45,401 bases of DNA from Geomicrobium sp. JCM 19038 (GCF_000698125.1 NZ_BAXA01000022.1:1-45401); one strand, 5' to 3'; counted from the first letter of the stretch, positions 1 to 9,921 are shown. The notes: generated by a model not told the origin, from the letters alone. Numbers and translations are program-made.

Positions 1-105
1 GAGTAGCGCTGGAACAAGAGTCGAGTAGCGTGGAACAAGAGAGAGTGTGCGCGGAATAAGAGTGGTGAAGCCCGGAACAAGAATAGGATAGCGCAGCCCA
101 AGCCC
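1..105. repeat. 21-bp tandem degenerate repeat
   Basis: The core GGAACAAGA recurs starting at 11, 32, 53 (as GGAATAAG) and 74, an exact 21-bp period. A weaker fifth copy starts near 95. The flanks (AGTAGCG, GTGCGCG, AAGCCCG, ATAGCGC) are looser. The array touches the left edge and probably continues beyond it. The minus strand stays open across it as a 7-residue repeat, but nothing else suggests a coding gene. The period and copies are seen directly; a role is not known to me. Confidence 0.7.
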
Positions 106-226
106 GAAGTGCCAACCAAGCGCTATAGCAATTAGCGAGCATTACAAAAAATCCTCACGTCAACACCGTTACTTTTTAGCTGATGAAAGTTGCGCTACAA
201 TGGAGAGAGCGAACCAGAGAGTAGTG

Positions 227-391
227 ATGAAATTGAATCGACACGTTTTAGGTATAATTTTATTTGGAATTATTGCGATTAGCAGCTATTTAATGCTTGA
301 TCTATTCACGCCTTTGCCAGAGTGGGGGAATATTCTAATGGCAATTGCAGCTGGGTTTCTCGTTGAGTTTCTCGTATTACGTCGTTCGTGA
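227..391 (+). CDS. small two-helix membrane protein
   Basis: A 54-residue protein not recognised as a named family. It has two hydrophobic stretches, about residues 6-25 and 34-48, joined by a short loop with acidic and proline residues, and it ends in RRS. It is probably an integral membrane protein with a short cytoplasmic tail. An ATG at 200 would add nine residues. That codon overlaps a possible -10 (TACAAT, 195-200), so the ATG at 227, preceded by a weak purine stretch, is preferred. It lies just upstream of the coat-like gene and fabH. Confidence 0.5.
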   Translation: MKLNRHVLGIILFGIIAISSYLMLDLFTPLPEWGNILMAIAAGFLVEFLVLRRS

Positions 392-466
392 AATCTTTGT
401 CCGTTGTACAGGCGCAAAACCCTTGTTTAATCATAGGATAGTTAACGATTAGAAAGGGAGGTACCC

Positions 467-875
467 ATGCAACGAACGTACGCAGATACAGTGAGGAACG
501 GGCGGTATAGTGGTTATGTAGAATACCCTTATCGCCAAGCGTATAGTCAACGTCCTGTTCGCCATCAAGGTAACCATGGCCCTCATGGAAAAGATGAACG
601 ATTTTTTGGTCCATTCTTGCCCTTTTTGGCAGGCTTAGCGGTCGGACCATTGTTCTTTGGCGGTTTTGGTGGGGATATGTAAGTACGGTCCACCAGGACC
701 TCCTGGGCCACCGGGACCCCCAGGACCACCGGGATATTTTTATGGGGGACCGAACTACGGTCCTAATTATGGTCCGAATTTCGGACCCAACTACGGTCCG
801 GGTTTTGGACCGAACTTCGGCCCGAATTTTGGACCGAACTTTGGTCCATACGGGCGACCAAGACCGAAATGGTAA
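467..875 (+). pseudogene. collagen-like coat-type protein, frameshifted
   Basis: The ORF starts at ATG 467 behind a strong AAAGGGAGG site. It encodes a Tyr/Arg/His-rich N-terminus and a hydrophobic Gly/Phe stretch (about residues 45-70), and ends at a TGT-AAG overlap near 682. In the next frame a run of five GPP triplets (about 687-732) follows directly, then a Gly-Pro-Asn/Phe-Tyr repeat (GPNYGPN/GPNFGPN type) to 875. Removing one G of the GGGG at 671-674 joins the two into one protein of about 135 residues. The composition resembles spore-coat or exosporium proteins of Bacillus, but I do not recognise the family. Either the frameshift is a sequence error or the second part is a separate ORF starting at TTG 657. 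Confidence 0.6.
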
Positions 876-882
876 CCTTTTG

Positions 883-913
883 CCACAGATGAATCTATTC
901 ATCTGTGGTTTTT
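883..913 (+). terminator. intrinsic terminator
   Basis: A perfect 12-bp stem, CCACAGATGAAT (883-894) with ATTCATCTGTGG (897-908), followed by TTTTT. It closes the collagen-like gene before the fabH promoter. Confidence 0.85.
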
Positions 914-917
914 GTCA

Positions 918-963
918 TTGAAGTCGATGATGATCTGCATTATAATTGGTACTAGGTCATAAT
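918..963 (+). promoter_or_regulatory. fabHF promoter with FapR-type box
   Basis: A sigma-A promoter, TTGAAG (918-923), 17 bp, TATAAT (941-946). A 19-bp imperfect palindrome, ATTGGTACTAGGTCATAAT (945-963), overlaps and follows the -10. I align it at 14 of 19 positions with the FapR box as I recall it (ATTAGTACCTGGTACTAAT). FapR is the malonyl-CoA-sensing repressor of Bacillus fatty-acid genes and is known to control fabHA-fabF. Repression by occlusion of the -10 and start region is inferred. Confidence 0.7.
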
Positions 964-1002
964 ACTAAGTGTAAACTAAGGTAGAACTAGGGAGGCACGG
1001 GG

Positions 1003-1938
1003 ATGCGACGAGCAGGGATTTATGGTGTTGGGCGTTATACGGACGGAAAAGTTGTCAAGAATTCGGAATTTGAACAATCACTTGATACGTCAGATGAATG
1101 GATTCGTTCAAGAACGGGCATTGAACAACGTGTATTTGCACATGATGATATTAATACTTCGGACATGTCATACTATGCGGCATTGGACGCATTAAAAAAT
1201 GCTGAAGTAGATCCTTTAGAGCTTGATTTGATTGTTGTAGCTTCAGTAACAGGGGATTATTTGTTTCCATCGGTATCCACGTTGATCCAAGAGCGACTCG
1301 GTGCTAAAAATGCTGCTGCAATGGACGTTGGTGCAGCTTGTGCTGGGTTTATATACGGAGTCGTTACAGCGAGTCAATTTATTCAAACAGGTACATACGA
1401 TAAGATTCTCGTCGTAGGTGCTGAGAAGCTTTCTAAGGTAACGAACTTTGAAGATCGCAACACCGCAGTATTATTTGGAGATGGTGCAGGTGCTGCTGTA
1501 GTTGGACCAGTTGCAGACAACCGAGGAATTGTTTCCTTTGAGCTAGGCGCAAATGGTGCAGGTGCAGATCACATTAAAGCGGACCCGAAAATTAGTATGA
1601 ACGGACGTGAAGTGTTTAAGTTTGCCGTTCGTCAAATGGGTGATACGTGTATGAATCTCGTTGAAAAAGCGAACTTAACGAAAGATGATGTAGATTTCCT
1701 CGTTCCGCACCAAGCGAATATACGAATTATGGAAGCTGCGAGACAACGATTGGATTTGCCGAAAGAGAAGATGGCTGAGACCGTTCACAAGTATGGGAAT
1801 ACATCAGCGGCATCCATTCCAATTGCTCTTGTTGAAGAGTTAAATGATGGTAAGATTAAAGACGGAGACCTTGTCGTCATGGTAGGCTTTGGCGCCGGCC
1901 TTGCATGGGGTGGAATCGCACTTTATTGGGGTCGTTAA
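1003..1938 (+). CDS. fabH: beta-ketoacyl-ACP synthase III
   Basis: FabH condenses acetyl- or branched acyl-CoA with malonyl-ACP, the first elongation step of type II fatty-acid synthesis in the cytoplasm. The protein is 311 residues, the usual length. The thiolase-fold Cys-His-Asn triad is visible as C113 (in AACAGF), H236 (VPHQAN) and N266 (GNTSAAS). The start ATG at 1003 follows a GGGAGGCACGGGG ribosome site. It is 30 bp upstream of fabF and presumably cotranscribed with it. In Bacillus this position holds fabHA, which prefers branched-chain primers; that preference is inferred, not seen. The promoter carries a FapR-type box. Confidence 0.97.
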   Translation: MRRAGIYGVGRYTDGKVVKNSEFEQSLDTSDEWIRSRTGIEQRVFAHDDINTSDMSYYAALDALKNAEVDPLELDLIVVASVTGDYLFPSVSTLIQERLGAKNAAAMDVGAACAGFIYGVVTASQFIQTGTYDKILVVGAEKLSKVTNFEDRNTAVLFGDGAGAAVVGPVADNRGIVSFELGANGAGADHIKADPKISMNGREVFKFAVRQMGDTCMNLVEKANLTKDDVDFLVPHQANIRIMEAARQRLDLPKEKMAETVHKYGNTSAASIPIALVEELNDGKIKDGDLVVMVGFGAGLAWGGIALYWGR

Positions 1939-1968
1939 ATCATTTTTTGTATTAAAGGAGAGAAGAAA

Positions 1969-3207
1969 ATGACACGTCGTGTAGTAGTTACAGGGATGGG
2001 TACGGTTAATCCTTTAGGAAATGACGTTGAACGCTCGTTTGGTCGGGCATTAGCTGGAGAAACTGGAATTGACTTTATGGAACGCTTAGATCGAGAACTG
2101 TTTAATGTGCATGTCGCTGGTGAAGTGAAAGACTTCAATCCAGAGCAGTATATGGATAAAAAAGACGCGCGTAAAATGGACCGCTTTACTCAATACGCGG
2201 TTGCTTCTGCGAAAATGGCTCTTGATGATGCGAAGTTTGAAATTAACGACGATAACGCTACGAGAGTTGGCGTCTGGATTGGATCAGGAATTGGTGGTAT
2301 GGAAACGTATGAATCACAATTTCGTACGTTTTTAGAAAAAGGTGCTCGAAGAGTGAGTCCGTTTTTCGTACCAATGATGATTCCGGATATGGCTGCTGGA
2401 CAAGTATCGATTCGATTTGGCGCAAAAGGAATTAACTCTTGTACAGTAACCGCATGTGCTTCAGGAACAAATGCGATTGGGGATGCGTTTCGCGTCATCG
2501 AACGTGGCGAGGCAGATGCTATGATTACAGGGGGTAGTGAAGCTCCGATTACGAGCATGGCAGTAGCGGGTTTCGCATCGGCAAAGGCAATTACGACGAA
2601 CGACAACCCTAAGGAAGCATCGAGACCATTTGATGCAAATCGTGATGGCTTTGTGATCGGTGAAGGTGCTGGAATTTTAATTCTTGAATCTTTGGAAAGT
2701 GCACAGCAACGTGGTGCTCATATTTATGCAGAGATCGTTGGTTACGGGGCAACAGGGGATGCGTATCATATGACTGCGCCTGCACCTGAGGGCGAAGGAG
2801 CTAAACGTTCAATGGAACTTGCAATTGAAGATGCGGGTATTGATAAAGCAGACGTTGGTTATATCAATGCGCATGGAACGAGCACGCCATACAATGATAA
2901 ATACGAGACGATGGCGATTAAGGACGTGTTCCAAGATCATGCCAAAGAGCTAATCGTAAGCTCTACGAAATCGATGACCGGTCATATGCTCGGTTCGACG
3001 GGTGCAGTAGAGTCAATCTTTACGATTAAAGCTTTAGAAAACCGAATCGCACCACCGACGATTAACTTGCATGAAAAAGATCCAGAATGTGACTTGGATT
3101 ATGCGGCGAATGAGAAAAAAGCGTTTAACGGAGATGCCGCGTTGAACAATTCATTCGGTTTTGGCGGGCATAATGCAACCCTACTCTTTAAACGATTTAA
3201 GCAATAG
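1969..3207 (+). CDS. fabF: beta-ketoacyl-ACP synthase II
   Basis: FabF is the chain-elongating condensing enzyme (acyl-ACP plus malonyl-ACP to 3-ketoacyl-ACP). The protein is 412 residues, full length. The Cys-His-His triad is present: C163 in TACASGTN, H302 in NAHGTST and H339 in MTGHMLG. A ribosome site AAAGGAGAG precedes ATG 1969. It is second in the fabH-fabF operon and closed by a terminator immediately downstream. It is the usual target of cerulenin-type inhibitors in this class of bacteria. Confidence 0.97.
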   Translation: MTRRVVVTGMGTVNPLGNDVERSFGRALAGETGIDFMERLDRELFNVHVAGEVKDFNPEQYMDKKDARKMDRFTQYAVASAKMALDDAKFEINDDNATRVGVWIGSGIGGMETYESQFRTFLEKGARRVSPFFVPMMIPDMAAGQVSIRFGAKGINSCTVTACASGTNAIGDAFRVIERGEADAMITGGSEAPITSMAVAGFASAKAITTNDNPKEASRPFDANRDGFVIGEGAGILILESLESAQQRGAHIYAEIVGYGATGDAYHMTAPAPEGEGAKRSMELAIEDAGIDKADVGYINAHGTSTPYNDKYETMAIKDVFQDHAKELIVSSTKSMTGHMLGSTGAVESIFTIKALENRIAPPTINLHEKDPECDLDYAANEKKAFNGDAALNNSFGFGGHNATLLFKRFKQ

Positions 3208-3208
3208 C

Positions 3209-3244
3209 AAAAAGGCTTGTCATGTATATGGCAAGCCTTTTTTT
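3209..3244. terminator. bidirectional terminator between fabF and M15 gene
   Basis: AAAAAGGCTTG (3209-3219) pairs with CAAGCCTTTTT (3232-3242). A-run and T-run flanks let it serve fabF on plus and the peptidase on minus, whose stop lies within the T-run. Confidence 0.8.
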
Positions 3245-3797
3245 ATTCCGTGTGAACCGTTTCATGTGCTTCTTGAAGTTCACGGATGGAGAAGTCAAAT
3301 GTCATCTGCAAATGGGGGTAGTCAGGAAAGTGTGTCCAGCGTCCACCCCATTCAAACCCGAGAGATTCAGCAATTTCAGCGACTTCGTACCAATCTGATT
3401 TGCCATTTCCATTCCCGTCATAGTCAATGTCCCAAATGACTTCTCCAGCGTCATTCATAAGTGCGTAATCGATTGCAAGCCCATAATTGTGGTACGATTC
3501 ACCGCCTTGTGCGTGGGTGACAATTTGTCCGTCGTCTTGCCTGCCTCTTGCATAAAGCTCATCTTGTTCAGCGAATGTTCGATACCCATCTGTTATAACG
3601 ATTGTAATTCCGATTTCAGAAGCTTGATCAATTAACGTTTCTTTCTTTGAGACAATTTCTCGGTGTAATTCTTCTTCTACAATGATTTCTTCAGCGAGTG
3701 CTTTGCGTTCAGATTGTTGTTCTTCATAAAAATGAATAACGAAAAAAATAACGAATACAAACGATAATGTAAATAAGAAAGAAAGGAATGCTCTCAC
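3243..3797 (-). CDS. M15 family peptidoglycan peptidase, membrane-anchored
   Basis: A 184-residue protein with one N-terminal hydrophobic segment (about residues 5-22), then a charged coiled linker and an M15/VanY-type domain (about 55-180). Zn-ligand motifs are visible: SYHNYGLAIDYA (HxxxxxxD) and the C-terminal WTHFPDYPHLQM His. A DYDGNGNGKSDW loop resembles the Asp-rich insert of CwlK/YcdD. The family cleaves peptide cross-bridges of the cell wall, as carboxypeptidase or L-Ala-D-Glu endopeptidase; which one cannot be told here. The anchored N-terminus suggests action at the outer membrane face. B. subtilis has yjaZ rather than this gene next to fabF. Confidence 0.85.
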   Translation of the reverse strand: MRAFLSFLFTLSFVFVIFFVIHFYEEQQSERKALAEEIIVEEELHREIVSKKETLIDQASEIGITIVITDGYRTFAEQDELYARGRQDDGQIVTHAQGGESYHNYGLAIDYALMNDAGEVIWDIDYDGNGNGKSDWYEVAEIAESLGFEWGGRWTHFPDYPHLQMTFDFSIRELQEAHETVHTE

Positions 3798-3822
3798 CTG
3801 TACACAAGTCTCCTACAGAAAA

Positions 3823-3858
3823 AACTCGCCATGAGTTATTCGATGTCATGGGCGAGTT
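3823..3858 (-). terminator. terminator overlapping the LCP-like stop codon
   Basis: AACTCGCC (3823-3830) pairs with GGCGAGTT (3851-3858), extended by ATGA/TCAT with one bulged G. On the minus strand the stem is followed by TTTTT. The last codons of the LCP-like gene form one arm. Confidence 0.75.
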
Positions 3859-4759
3859 CATCTGATGATAATTGTTCATCTAAAAACGAATGAAGGTAAT
3901 CTTTGTTTAATTGTGAGTCGAAAGAAATGATTTCTTCATCTTTATTCAAAGAGTATTCATAAGTGTAACTATCTTTATATGGAATGGTAATGGCTGCGAT
4001 TGAATCAGATGCTGAATTAATATAATCTGTGCTGATTCTAAACAATTTACCAGTAGGTATATTCGTTTCTAGATGTGTCGTGAACGCTGCAATTAACGTT
4101 TGTGCATCACGAACGGTCATATTATCGAGCAAGTAATCGTGAATGTGCGATACGATTTGTTGGTGTCGGTTTGTGCGATCAAACTCCCCTTGACCTACAT
4201 CTCGAAGATCTTGCACGAAATCTTCTCCGTAATATCGTTGATTGTCGAGGTTGATTCCTGTTGGAGCAATGGTATTAACCATGCTCGCGAATCCTTCTAT
4301 ATCTACCTTAACGAAATAGTCAACTGATAATTGGAAGTTTTCTAGTAGTGTGCTTTCTAAAAGCTCTAGTCCCCCTAATTGATAAACAGAGCCTAGCTTA
4401 TGATTCTGATGTCCAGGTACTGATACGTAGCTGTCACTAAGCAATGATACGATTCTTGTATCGCCATCGGCCGGGTCAAATTGAGCAAGCATAATTGCTG
4501 AACTGTTATTTGACTCTTGATCATTAACTGAGAACATCAGCACTTGAAACGGTTCGTCGACCGCCTCAATGTCACTAACAGATTCGTTGATCGCTTGTTG
4601 AGCATGTAATGTTTGCTCATCAAACTCATCAGATGCAATGAGACTGTTTGTGCTTTGAAAACCCAGTGGAATCGCAACCAGCAGAATGACAAGAACAAGA
4701 AGGAAATAGACCTTGTTGATAGTAACTTTGCCAAATAAAAGGTCGTTAATCTTTCTCAT
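3836..4759 (-). CDS. LytR-CpsA-Psr (LCP) family protein, degenerate
   Basis: A 307-residue protein with one membrane segment (about residues 17-34) and an extracellular LCP-like domain (about 70-240). The LCP landmarks align: the Asp-rich strand SSAIMLAQFDP, the strand before the usual SIPRD motif, the GGLELLESTLLENF helix, VDYFVKVDIEGF, and the late DRTNRHQQ Arg region. LCP enzymes transfer undecaprenyl-linked wall polymers to peptidoglycan. Here SIPRDTYV reads SLLSDSYV, losing the conserved Arg, and the usual KINxAY reads KLGSVY. It may be a non-catalytic or altered relative. No wall-polymer gene lies next to it. Confidence 0.7.
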   Translation of the reverse strand: MRKINDLLFGKVTINKVYFLLVLVILLVAIPLGFQSTNSLIASDEFDEQTLHAQQAINESVSDIEAVDEPFQVLMFSVNDQESNNSSAIMLAQFDPADGDTRIVSLLSDSYVSVPGHQNHKLGSVYQLGGLELLESTLLENFQLSVDYFVKVDIEGFASMVNTIAPTGINLDNQRYYGEDFVQDLRDVGQGEFDRTNRHQQIVSHIHDYLLDNMTVRDAQTLIAAFTTHLETNIPTGKLFRISTDYINSASDSIAAITIPYKDSYTYEYSLNKDEEIISFDSQLNKDYLHSFLDEQLSSDELAHDIE

Positions 4760-4829
4760 TGCTGTCCCCCTCCGTTTCGACTCATAATTATAACAGAAAG
4801 ATTGCGATTATAAAATATCTATTACAAAT

Positions 4830-7304
4830 TTATAAAGATAATTTTTTTATAAATGCAATGGACTCTTCTTTTGTTAAGGACGGGTTGTCTAGTTGTTTGC
4901 ATTCCAGCTGTAGAAGTCGTCTTGAGATTTCAGGACCTTTCTGAACGCCGAGTTCAATGAGCTCTTCAGCTCGCAATCGTACATCTAAGTGTTCACGTTT
5001 TGTAACATAGCTTCTTAATGAAATTGGCAGTGAAACCGCGCAATTAAAAAGTAACAGTGATGACTGCTGCAAGTGATGCGCTTTTTCGTGCCATGAACCG
5101 TATGTTTGTAGGGATTTAACGTCTAAGTGATTTAGTTCAATAAGCTCTTTCATGATTCTTCTTTCATATTTTGTTTTCGCGATAAATTGTAAAGAAGAGA
5201 CATTCTGCACATACAGTGGATATAACGTAAAAAACGGTTGCTCATCTAAACGCTCATTAGCTAGACAAGTGTAGACGCTTGCAACATTTGACGCGTATGT
5301 GGCACCGGGAAAGAATGCAGTGAGTAAGTTTAGTTCATCAAGTCGTTTTGCGATGCGTTGGTAGCTTTTTTCTTGAGTGACTTTTACCCACTCTTGGCCA
5401 ATACGTTCAAATGAAAGCTTTGAAATAGCGCTTTTCGCATCAGAAGCAAAGCGTTCAGCTTCTTCGGTCAACCGAAAGCCAAAACGATCTTCAAACCGCA
5501 ACCCACGAAGAATTCGAGTTGGATCTTCAATAAAACTAAGATTATGAAGAGGACGAAGCAATTGTTTTTCAAGGTCTCGTCTTCCGCCAAAAGGATCGAT
5601 GAGCTTCAAAAATGAATCATGATTTAAGGAAATTGCCATCGCATTAATCGTAAAATCTCTACGGTACATATCTTCTTTTAAGTGAGTACGAATAACTTGT
5701 GGTAATGCTGAAGGGTGGTCATAATACTCTGCACGAGTCGTTGCTAAGTCAATTGTTAAGTCATCTGTGATTTTCAATTTTGCAGTTTGGAAGGATTCAT
5801 GAACAACCACTTCCTTTTCCCATGAATGTCCAACAAATTTAGCAAACTGTACGGCGTCTCCTTCAACAACTATATCGATGTCATCATTTGGTTTCTCTAA
5901 TAAAAGATCTCGTACAATCCCGCCTACAAGATAAATGCGAACACCATAGTCATCCGCGAGGCTACCGAGACTTTCTAGGTCTTTTTGAATAAAAGTAGGA
6001 AGCTGGACACAGGCATCAGACTTTTGTTCAGTTGGCTTTCTTGAATAAAGCGATTGAAGAAGGTCTGACCTCGTTAAAATTCCAACTAATCGATCATCTT
6101 CAATAATAGGAAGACGACCGATGTCATGATCAATAATAAGGGTTTCAGCTTCTTCTAATGCGGTGTCTACTGTAACCGTAATTACGTTCTCAGTCATGTG
6201 ACCTTTAACAGGAGCATGGCCAAGACCGTGATGGTGTGCTTTATTTGCATCCCGAACGGAAATGATGCCGCGTAAGTGATCTTCATCGACAACTGGAAAA
6301 CCTGAGTGGCCAAATCGTAACGAGCGTTGTAATACATCATCGATCGTAGCGTCGATTGCAACTGTTTTTACCGGTGTGCTCATCACTTGACGAACAGTCG
6401 TTGCAGGCTTAATGGATGATTTATATTGCTGAATGATAACGTCAACTACGTCTTGAATCGATTGGTTTTTAGTTGTTGCAGCAGCAGCAGCGTGATGACC
6501 GCCTCCTCCGAGTAATTCCATTAAGGTACGAACATCAAAGCGTTCATGTGAACTTCTTGCGACGACAAAAATGGTGTCTTTCATCTTAACGATGGCAATG
6601 CAGCCGTCACCACCGATTAATGGTACCCACCGTTCTACAATCGCACTTAAGTTTGAAACATGTTGATCGAGTTCAATCACACTGTATATGAAAGAGATTC
6701 CTTCATGATGAATGGATTCATAGTGGTCCAACAGACGCTTTAGTAAGTGTTGTTGCGTTTCTGTTAACGTTTGAGAGTGAAATTGGTTGACGGTTAGCAA
6801 TGAGATTCCGTCTGTGAAAAGTTGATTTAACATTTTTACGTCGCGTGCTGTCGTTGATTCGAACATAAAAGAGCCTGTATCGCTATACAATCCAAGTGCA
6901 AATAATGTTCGTTCCCAAGGTTCAATCGCTAAGTTCTGCTTATAAATTTCCTCTAACAATAGTGTGACACACGCACCTGTCATTGCCACAATGCCCTTGG
7001 CCTTAGGGGCATTTGGGTGATGGTCGTAAATGATCGTTTCTAATGGATGGATGTCTTGTAGCTTGTTACTACAACGTGCTGCATCTGATGTATCAACGAG
7101 AATTAATTGATCAAGCTCATCAATACGTAATTCCCGTTCCTCGATGTACGAGAAATTGTTGCGATGCAAGCTTACATACTGCTGAACTTCAGGGCTTAGT
7201 TGACCCGAGAGTAAGATTGTAGCTTCGGGGTGGAGTTTTTTTGCGGCTAGTAAAGAAGCAAGTCCATCAAAATCGGTTTGTTTATGCGTTGCAATGAGCT
7301 TCAT
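4830..7304 (-). CDS. DHH-CBS-CBS-tRNA nucleotidyltransferase fusion
   Basis: An 824-residue multidomain protein. An N-terminal DHH phosphoesterase (motifs HKQTDFDG, LVDTSD, IYDHHPNAP; about 1-150) leads to DHHA1 (GGGGHHAAAAAT, near 265). Two CBS domains follow (about 300-420). A class II nucleotidyltransferase head comes next: GGIVRDLLLEKPNDDIDIVV, then YRRDFTINAMA and EDPTRILRGLRF, with its helical tail to the end. Similar fusions add CC or A to tRNA 3' ends in bacteria that split CCA addition between two enzymes; B. halodurans is reported to have two such enzymes. Which nucleotide this one adds is not decidable by eye. The ATG at 7304 is chosen; in-frame GTGs at 7313 and 7325 are alternatives. 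Confidence 0.85.
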   Translation of the reverse strand: MKLIATHKQTDFDGLASLLAAKKLHPEATILLSGQLSPEVQQYVSLHRNNFSYIEERELRIDELDQLILVDTSDAARCSNKLQDIHPLETIIYDHHPNAPKAKGIVAMTGACVTLLLEEIYKQNLAIEPWERTLFALGLYSDTGSFMFESTTARDVKMLNQLFTDGISLLTVNQFHSQTLTETQQHLLKRLLDHYESIHHEGISFIYSVIELDQHVSNLSAIVERWVPLIGGDGCIAIVKMKDTIFVVARSSHERFDVRTLMELLGGGGHHAAAAATTKNQSIQDVVDVIIQQYKSSIKPATTVRQVMSTPVKTVAIDATIDDVLQRSLRFGHSGFPVVDEDHLRGIISVRDANKAHHHGLGHAPVKGHMTENVITVTVDTALEEAETLIIDHDIGRLPIIEDDRLVGILTRSDLLQSLYSRKPTEQKSDACVQLPTFIQKDLESLGSLADDYGVRIYLVGGIVRDLLLEKPNDDIDIVVEGDAVQFAKFVGHSWEKEVVVHESFQTAKLKITDDLTIDLATTRAEYYDHPSALPQVIRTHLKEDMYRRDFTINAMAISLNHDSFLKLIDPFGGRRDLEKQLLRPLHNLSFIEDPTRILRGLRFEDRFGFRLTEEAERFASDAKSAISKLSFERIGQEWVKVTQEKSYQRIAKRLDELNLLTAFFPGATYASNVASVYTCLANERLDEQPFFTLYPLYVQNVSSLQFIAKTKYERRIMKELIELNHLDVKSLQTYGSWHEKAHHLQQSSLLLFNCAVSLPISLRSYVTKREHLDVRLRAEELIELGVQKGPEISRRLLQLECKQLDNPSLTKEESIAFIKKLSL

Positions 7305-7383
7305 ATCACACACTCGTTTCTGCACATGTGCATCATTTTTTGTGCATAAAGTTTAGTAAGAAGAGATGAGAGGAGAAGGTGCC

Positions 7384-7635
7384 ATGCTGTTTCGCATTTG
7401 TATGGCAATACTTGGCATTAGTGTAGCAACAGTTGGTGGCGTTGGTATGGTTGCTTACCTCAATTTAATCGTGTCAGGTTATAGCTTACACGAATTTTGG
7501 GATTTCATCATCCGTCGACCGGAATTATACTTTTTATTTGGCGGTTTATCGTTAGCTTTTATCTCCCTCTACCGTAGGAATGGAAGAAAAAAGAAAAAAC
7601 ATGAAATTGTTAATCATAGGAGTGAACACGAATAA
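7384..7635 (+). CDS. small membrane protein upstream of yjbA
   Basis: An 83-residue protein with two hydrophobic segments (about residues 3-28 and 47-63) and a highly basic tail (RRNGRKKKKH). It is probably a two-helix membrane protein with the tail inside. ATG 7384 is preferred over 7366 because AGGAGAAGG sits at correct spacing before it. It is divergent from the DHH fusion gene and 63 bp before yjbA. I do not recognise a family. Confidence 0.65.
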   Translation: MLFRICMAILGISVATVGGVGMVAYLNLIVSGYSLHEFWDFIIRRPELYFLFGGLSLAFISLYRRNGRKKKKHEIVNHRSEHE

Positions 7636-7698
7636 AATAAATCGTCCCCGACTATACTGTAGGTACAATTTTAAATGGTAGAGGAAGGGGGCGTCCAT

Positions 7699-8448
7699 AT
7701 GGCACGGATTCGTGATGTGTGGGTCAATTGGTTTGAAGGCGAAGAGAATGGTTATAATATATGCTCATTCCATGAATGGAAGAGCGAAGATAAGATTGAG
7801 GTATTAGATCAAGCAGAAGTCGTCAAAGTCAGTGAGACGTTATTCTTTCAGTTAGAAAACAGTTTAGAAGAAATTCCTAGATTACTTTTAGATGCGGTGT
7901 ACAAAAAAAGTGCACTTCGTAAAAATATGTCAAAGTTGCCACTGGATTATTGTTTCGTTGCAACGAACGGAAAGAACGCAATTGCCATTGATACGTTAGG
8001 ATATGAAACGCCGATTCGGAAAAGCCGTTTAACACCTAGGCAAGAGAAGCTTGCTTTAGAAGCGATTGTACAACTTGAAGACGAACGAGAATATGAGGCA
8101 CTAGAAAAATCAGAGAAGCAGTACCATATCCTTTCACCACACCCTGATGATATGTATGGATTAACGAGAAGAGAACGTCAACTAAAACAATTGTTATTTA
8201 TGGCGGTCGATCAATTAAAAACGACGGGGTATGACTCTGAGGTACGGTATTGGTATACCGAATGGTCACCAGATAAATATATAGACATTCAAATGCTTAC
8301 AAAAGATGAAGCATGGGATCATATGTATACTGAAATTCGCAAAGGCTGGTCCGAAAAACATTATGAACTATGCGAAGCACTAGTAAAGGGCCAACCATTC
8401 TTTGAGAAGCTCTGGGACATGCAACATGAGAGCGAAATGCATAAATAA
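7699..8448 (+). CDS. yjbA: YjbA family protein (DUF3603)
   Basis: A 249-residue soluble protein resembling B. subtilis YjbA. The opening RDVWVNWFEGEENGYN and the central RKSRLTPRQE and GLTRRERQLKQLLFMA stretches are typical. The function is not established. It is followed on the minus strand by trpS, as yjbA is next to trpS in B. subtilis. ATG 7699 follows GAGGAAGGGGG; the upstream ATG at 7675 overlaps that site and is not used. There are no membrane segments. Confidence 0.9.
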   Translation: MARIRDVWVNWFEGEENGYNICSFHEWKSEDKIEVLDQAEVVKVSETLFFQLENSLEEIPRLLLDAVYKKSALRKNMSKLPLDYCFVATNGKNAIAIDTLGYETPIRKSRLTPRQEKLALEAIVQLEDEREYEALEKSEKQYHILSPHPDDMYGLTRRERQLKQLLFMAVDQLKTTGYDSEVRYWYTEWSPDKYIDIQMLTKDEAWDHMYTEIRKGWSEKHYELCEALVKGQPFFEKLWDMQHESEMHK

Positions 8449-8540
8449 CATTTTTGCGAACATAGATGTCCTCCATTTATATGAAAACAATCTTTCATTA
8501 TAATGAAATGAGTGTAGGTTTACGGACAAGGAGGAAGAAC

Positions 8541-8657
8541 ATGGACGGTCTTGCGATTACAATCATGCAAGTGTTTACCATTCTTTTGGCAGTAGGAACA
8601 ATTGGCGGAAGCCTTTTTGTAGGAAAAGTTTGGAGAAATGACACGAAAAAGAACTAA
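8541..8657 (+). CDS. 38-residue single-span membrane peptide
   Basis: ATG 8541 lies behind an excellent AAGGAGGAAG site and encodes MDGLAITIMQVFTIL followed by a Gly-rich helix (residues about 4-28) and a basic tail WRNDTKKN. It is probably a small inner-membrane peptide. It is closed by the bidirectional terminator before trpS. No family recognised. Confidence 0.65.
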   Translation: MDGLAITIMQVFTILLAVGTIGGSLFVGKVWRNDTKKN

Positions 8658-8658
8658 T

Positions 8659-8691
8659 AAAAAACACCAGCGTATATACGCTGGTGTTTTT

Positions 8692-8692
<1 letters not shown>
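8659..8692. terminator. bidirectional terminator, membrane peptide / trpS
   Basis: An almost perfect palindrome: ACACCAGCG at 8664-8672 pairs with CGCTGGTGT at 8679-8687, flanked by A6 and T7. It serves both convergent genes. Confidence 0.9.
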
Positions 8693-9738
<1,046 letters not shown>

Positions 9739-9921
9739 TTATTGTTCGTTATCTTTTAATGTACGTTCTTGCTTTCTGTTACGCCATCGTTCATAGACGA
9801 ACGTTGGAATCAATATGAGTAAAAAGGCAATTGCAATTGCTCTAAACGAGTATCCTGTCGTGTAATCCAAAATGACGAATACAAGTAGACAGACTGCAAG
9901 AACCATCGTTACGATCCTCAC
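9739..9921 (-). CDS. small two-span membrane protein
   Basis: About 60 residues from GTG 9921, with two hydrophobic helices (about residues 3-18 and 26-43) and a charged tail ERWRNRKQERTLKDNEQ. The AAGGGAG ribosome site supports GTG 9921; a longer GTG start at 9945 lies before it. It is divergent from the thioredoxin-like gene and upstream of trpS on the same strand. No family recognised. Confidence 0.6.
   Translation of the reverse strand: MRIVTMVLAVCLLVFVILDYTTGYSFRAIAIAFLLILIPTFVYERWRNRKQERTLKDNEQ

Noticed and set aside
306-902. Minus-strand Arg/Trp/Ser-rich ORF of 198 residues
   Set aside because: It is antisense of the collagen-like repeat; composition comes from the GPP and GPN codons and no ribosome site precedes it.
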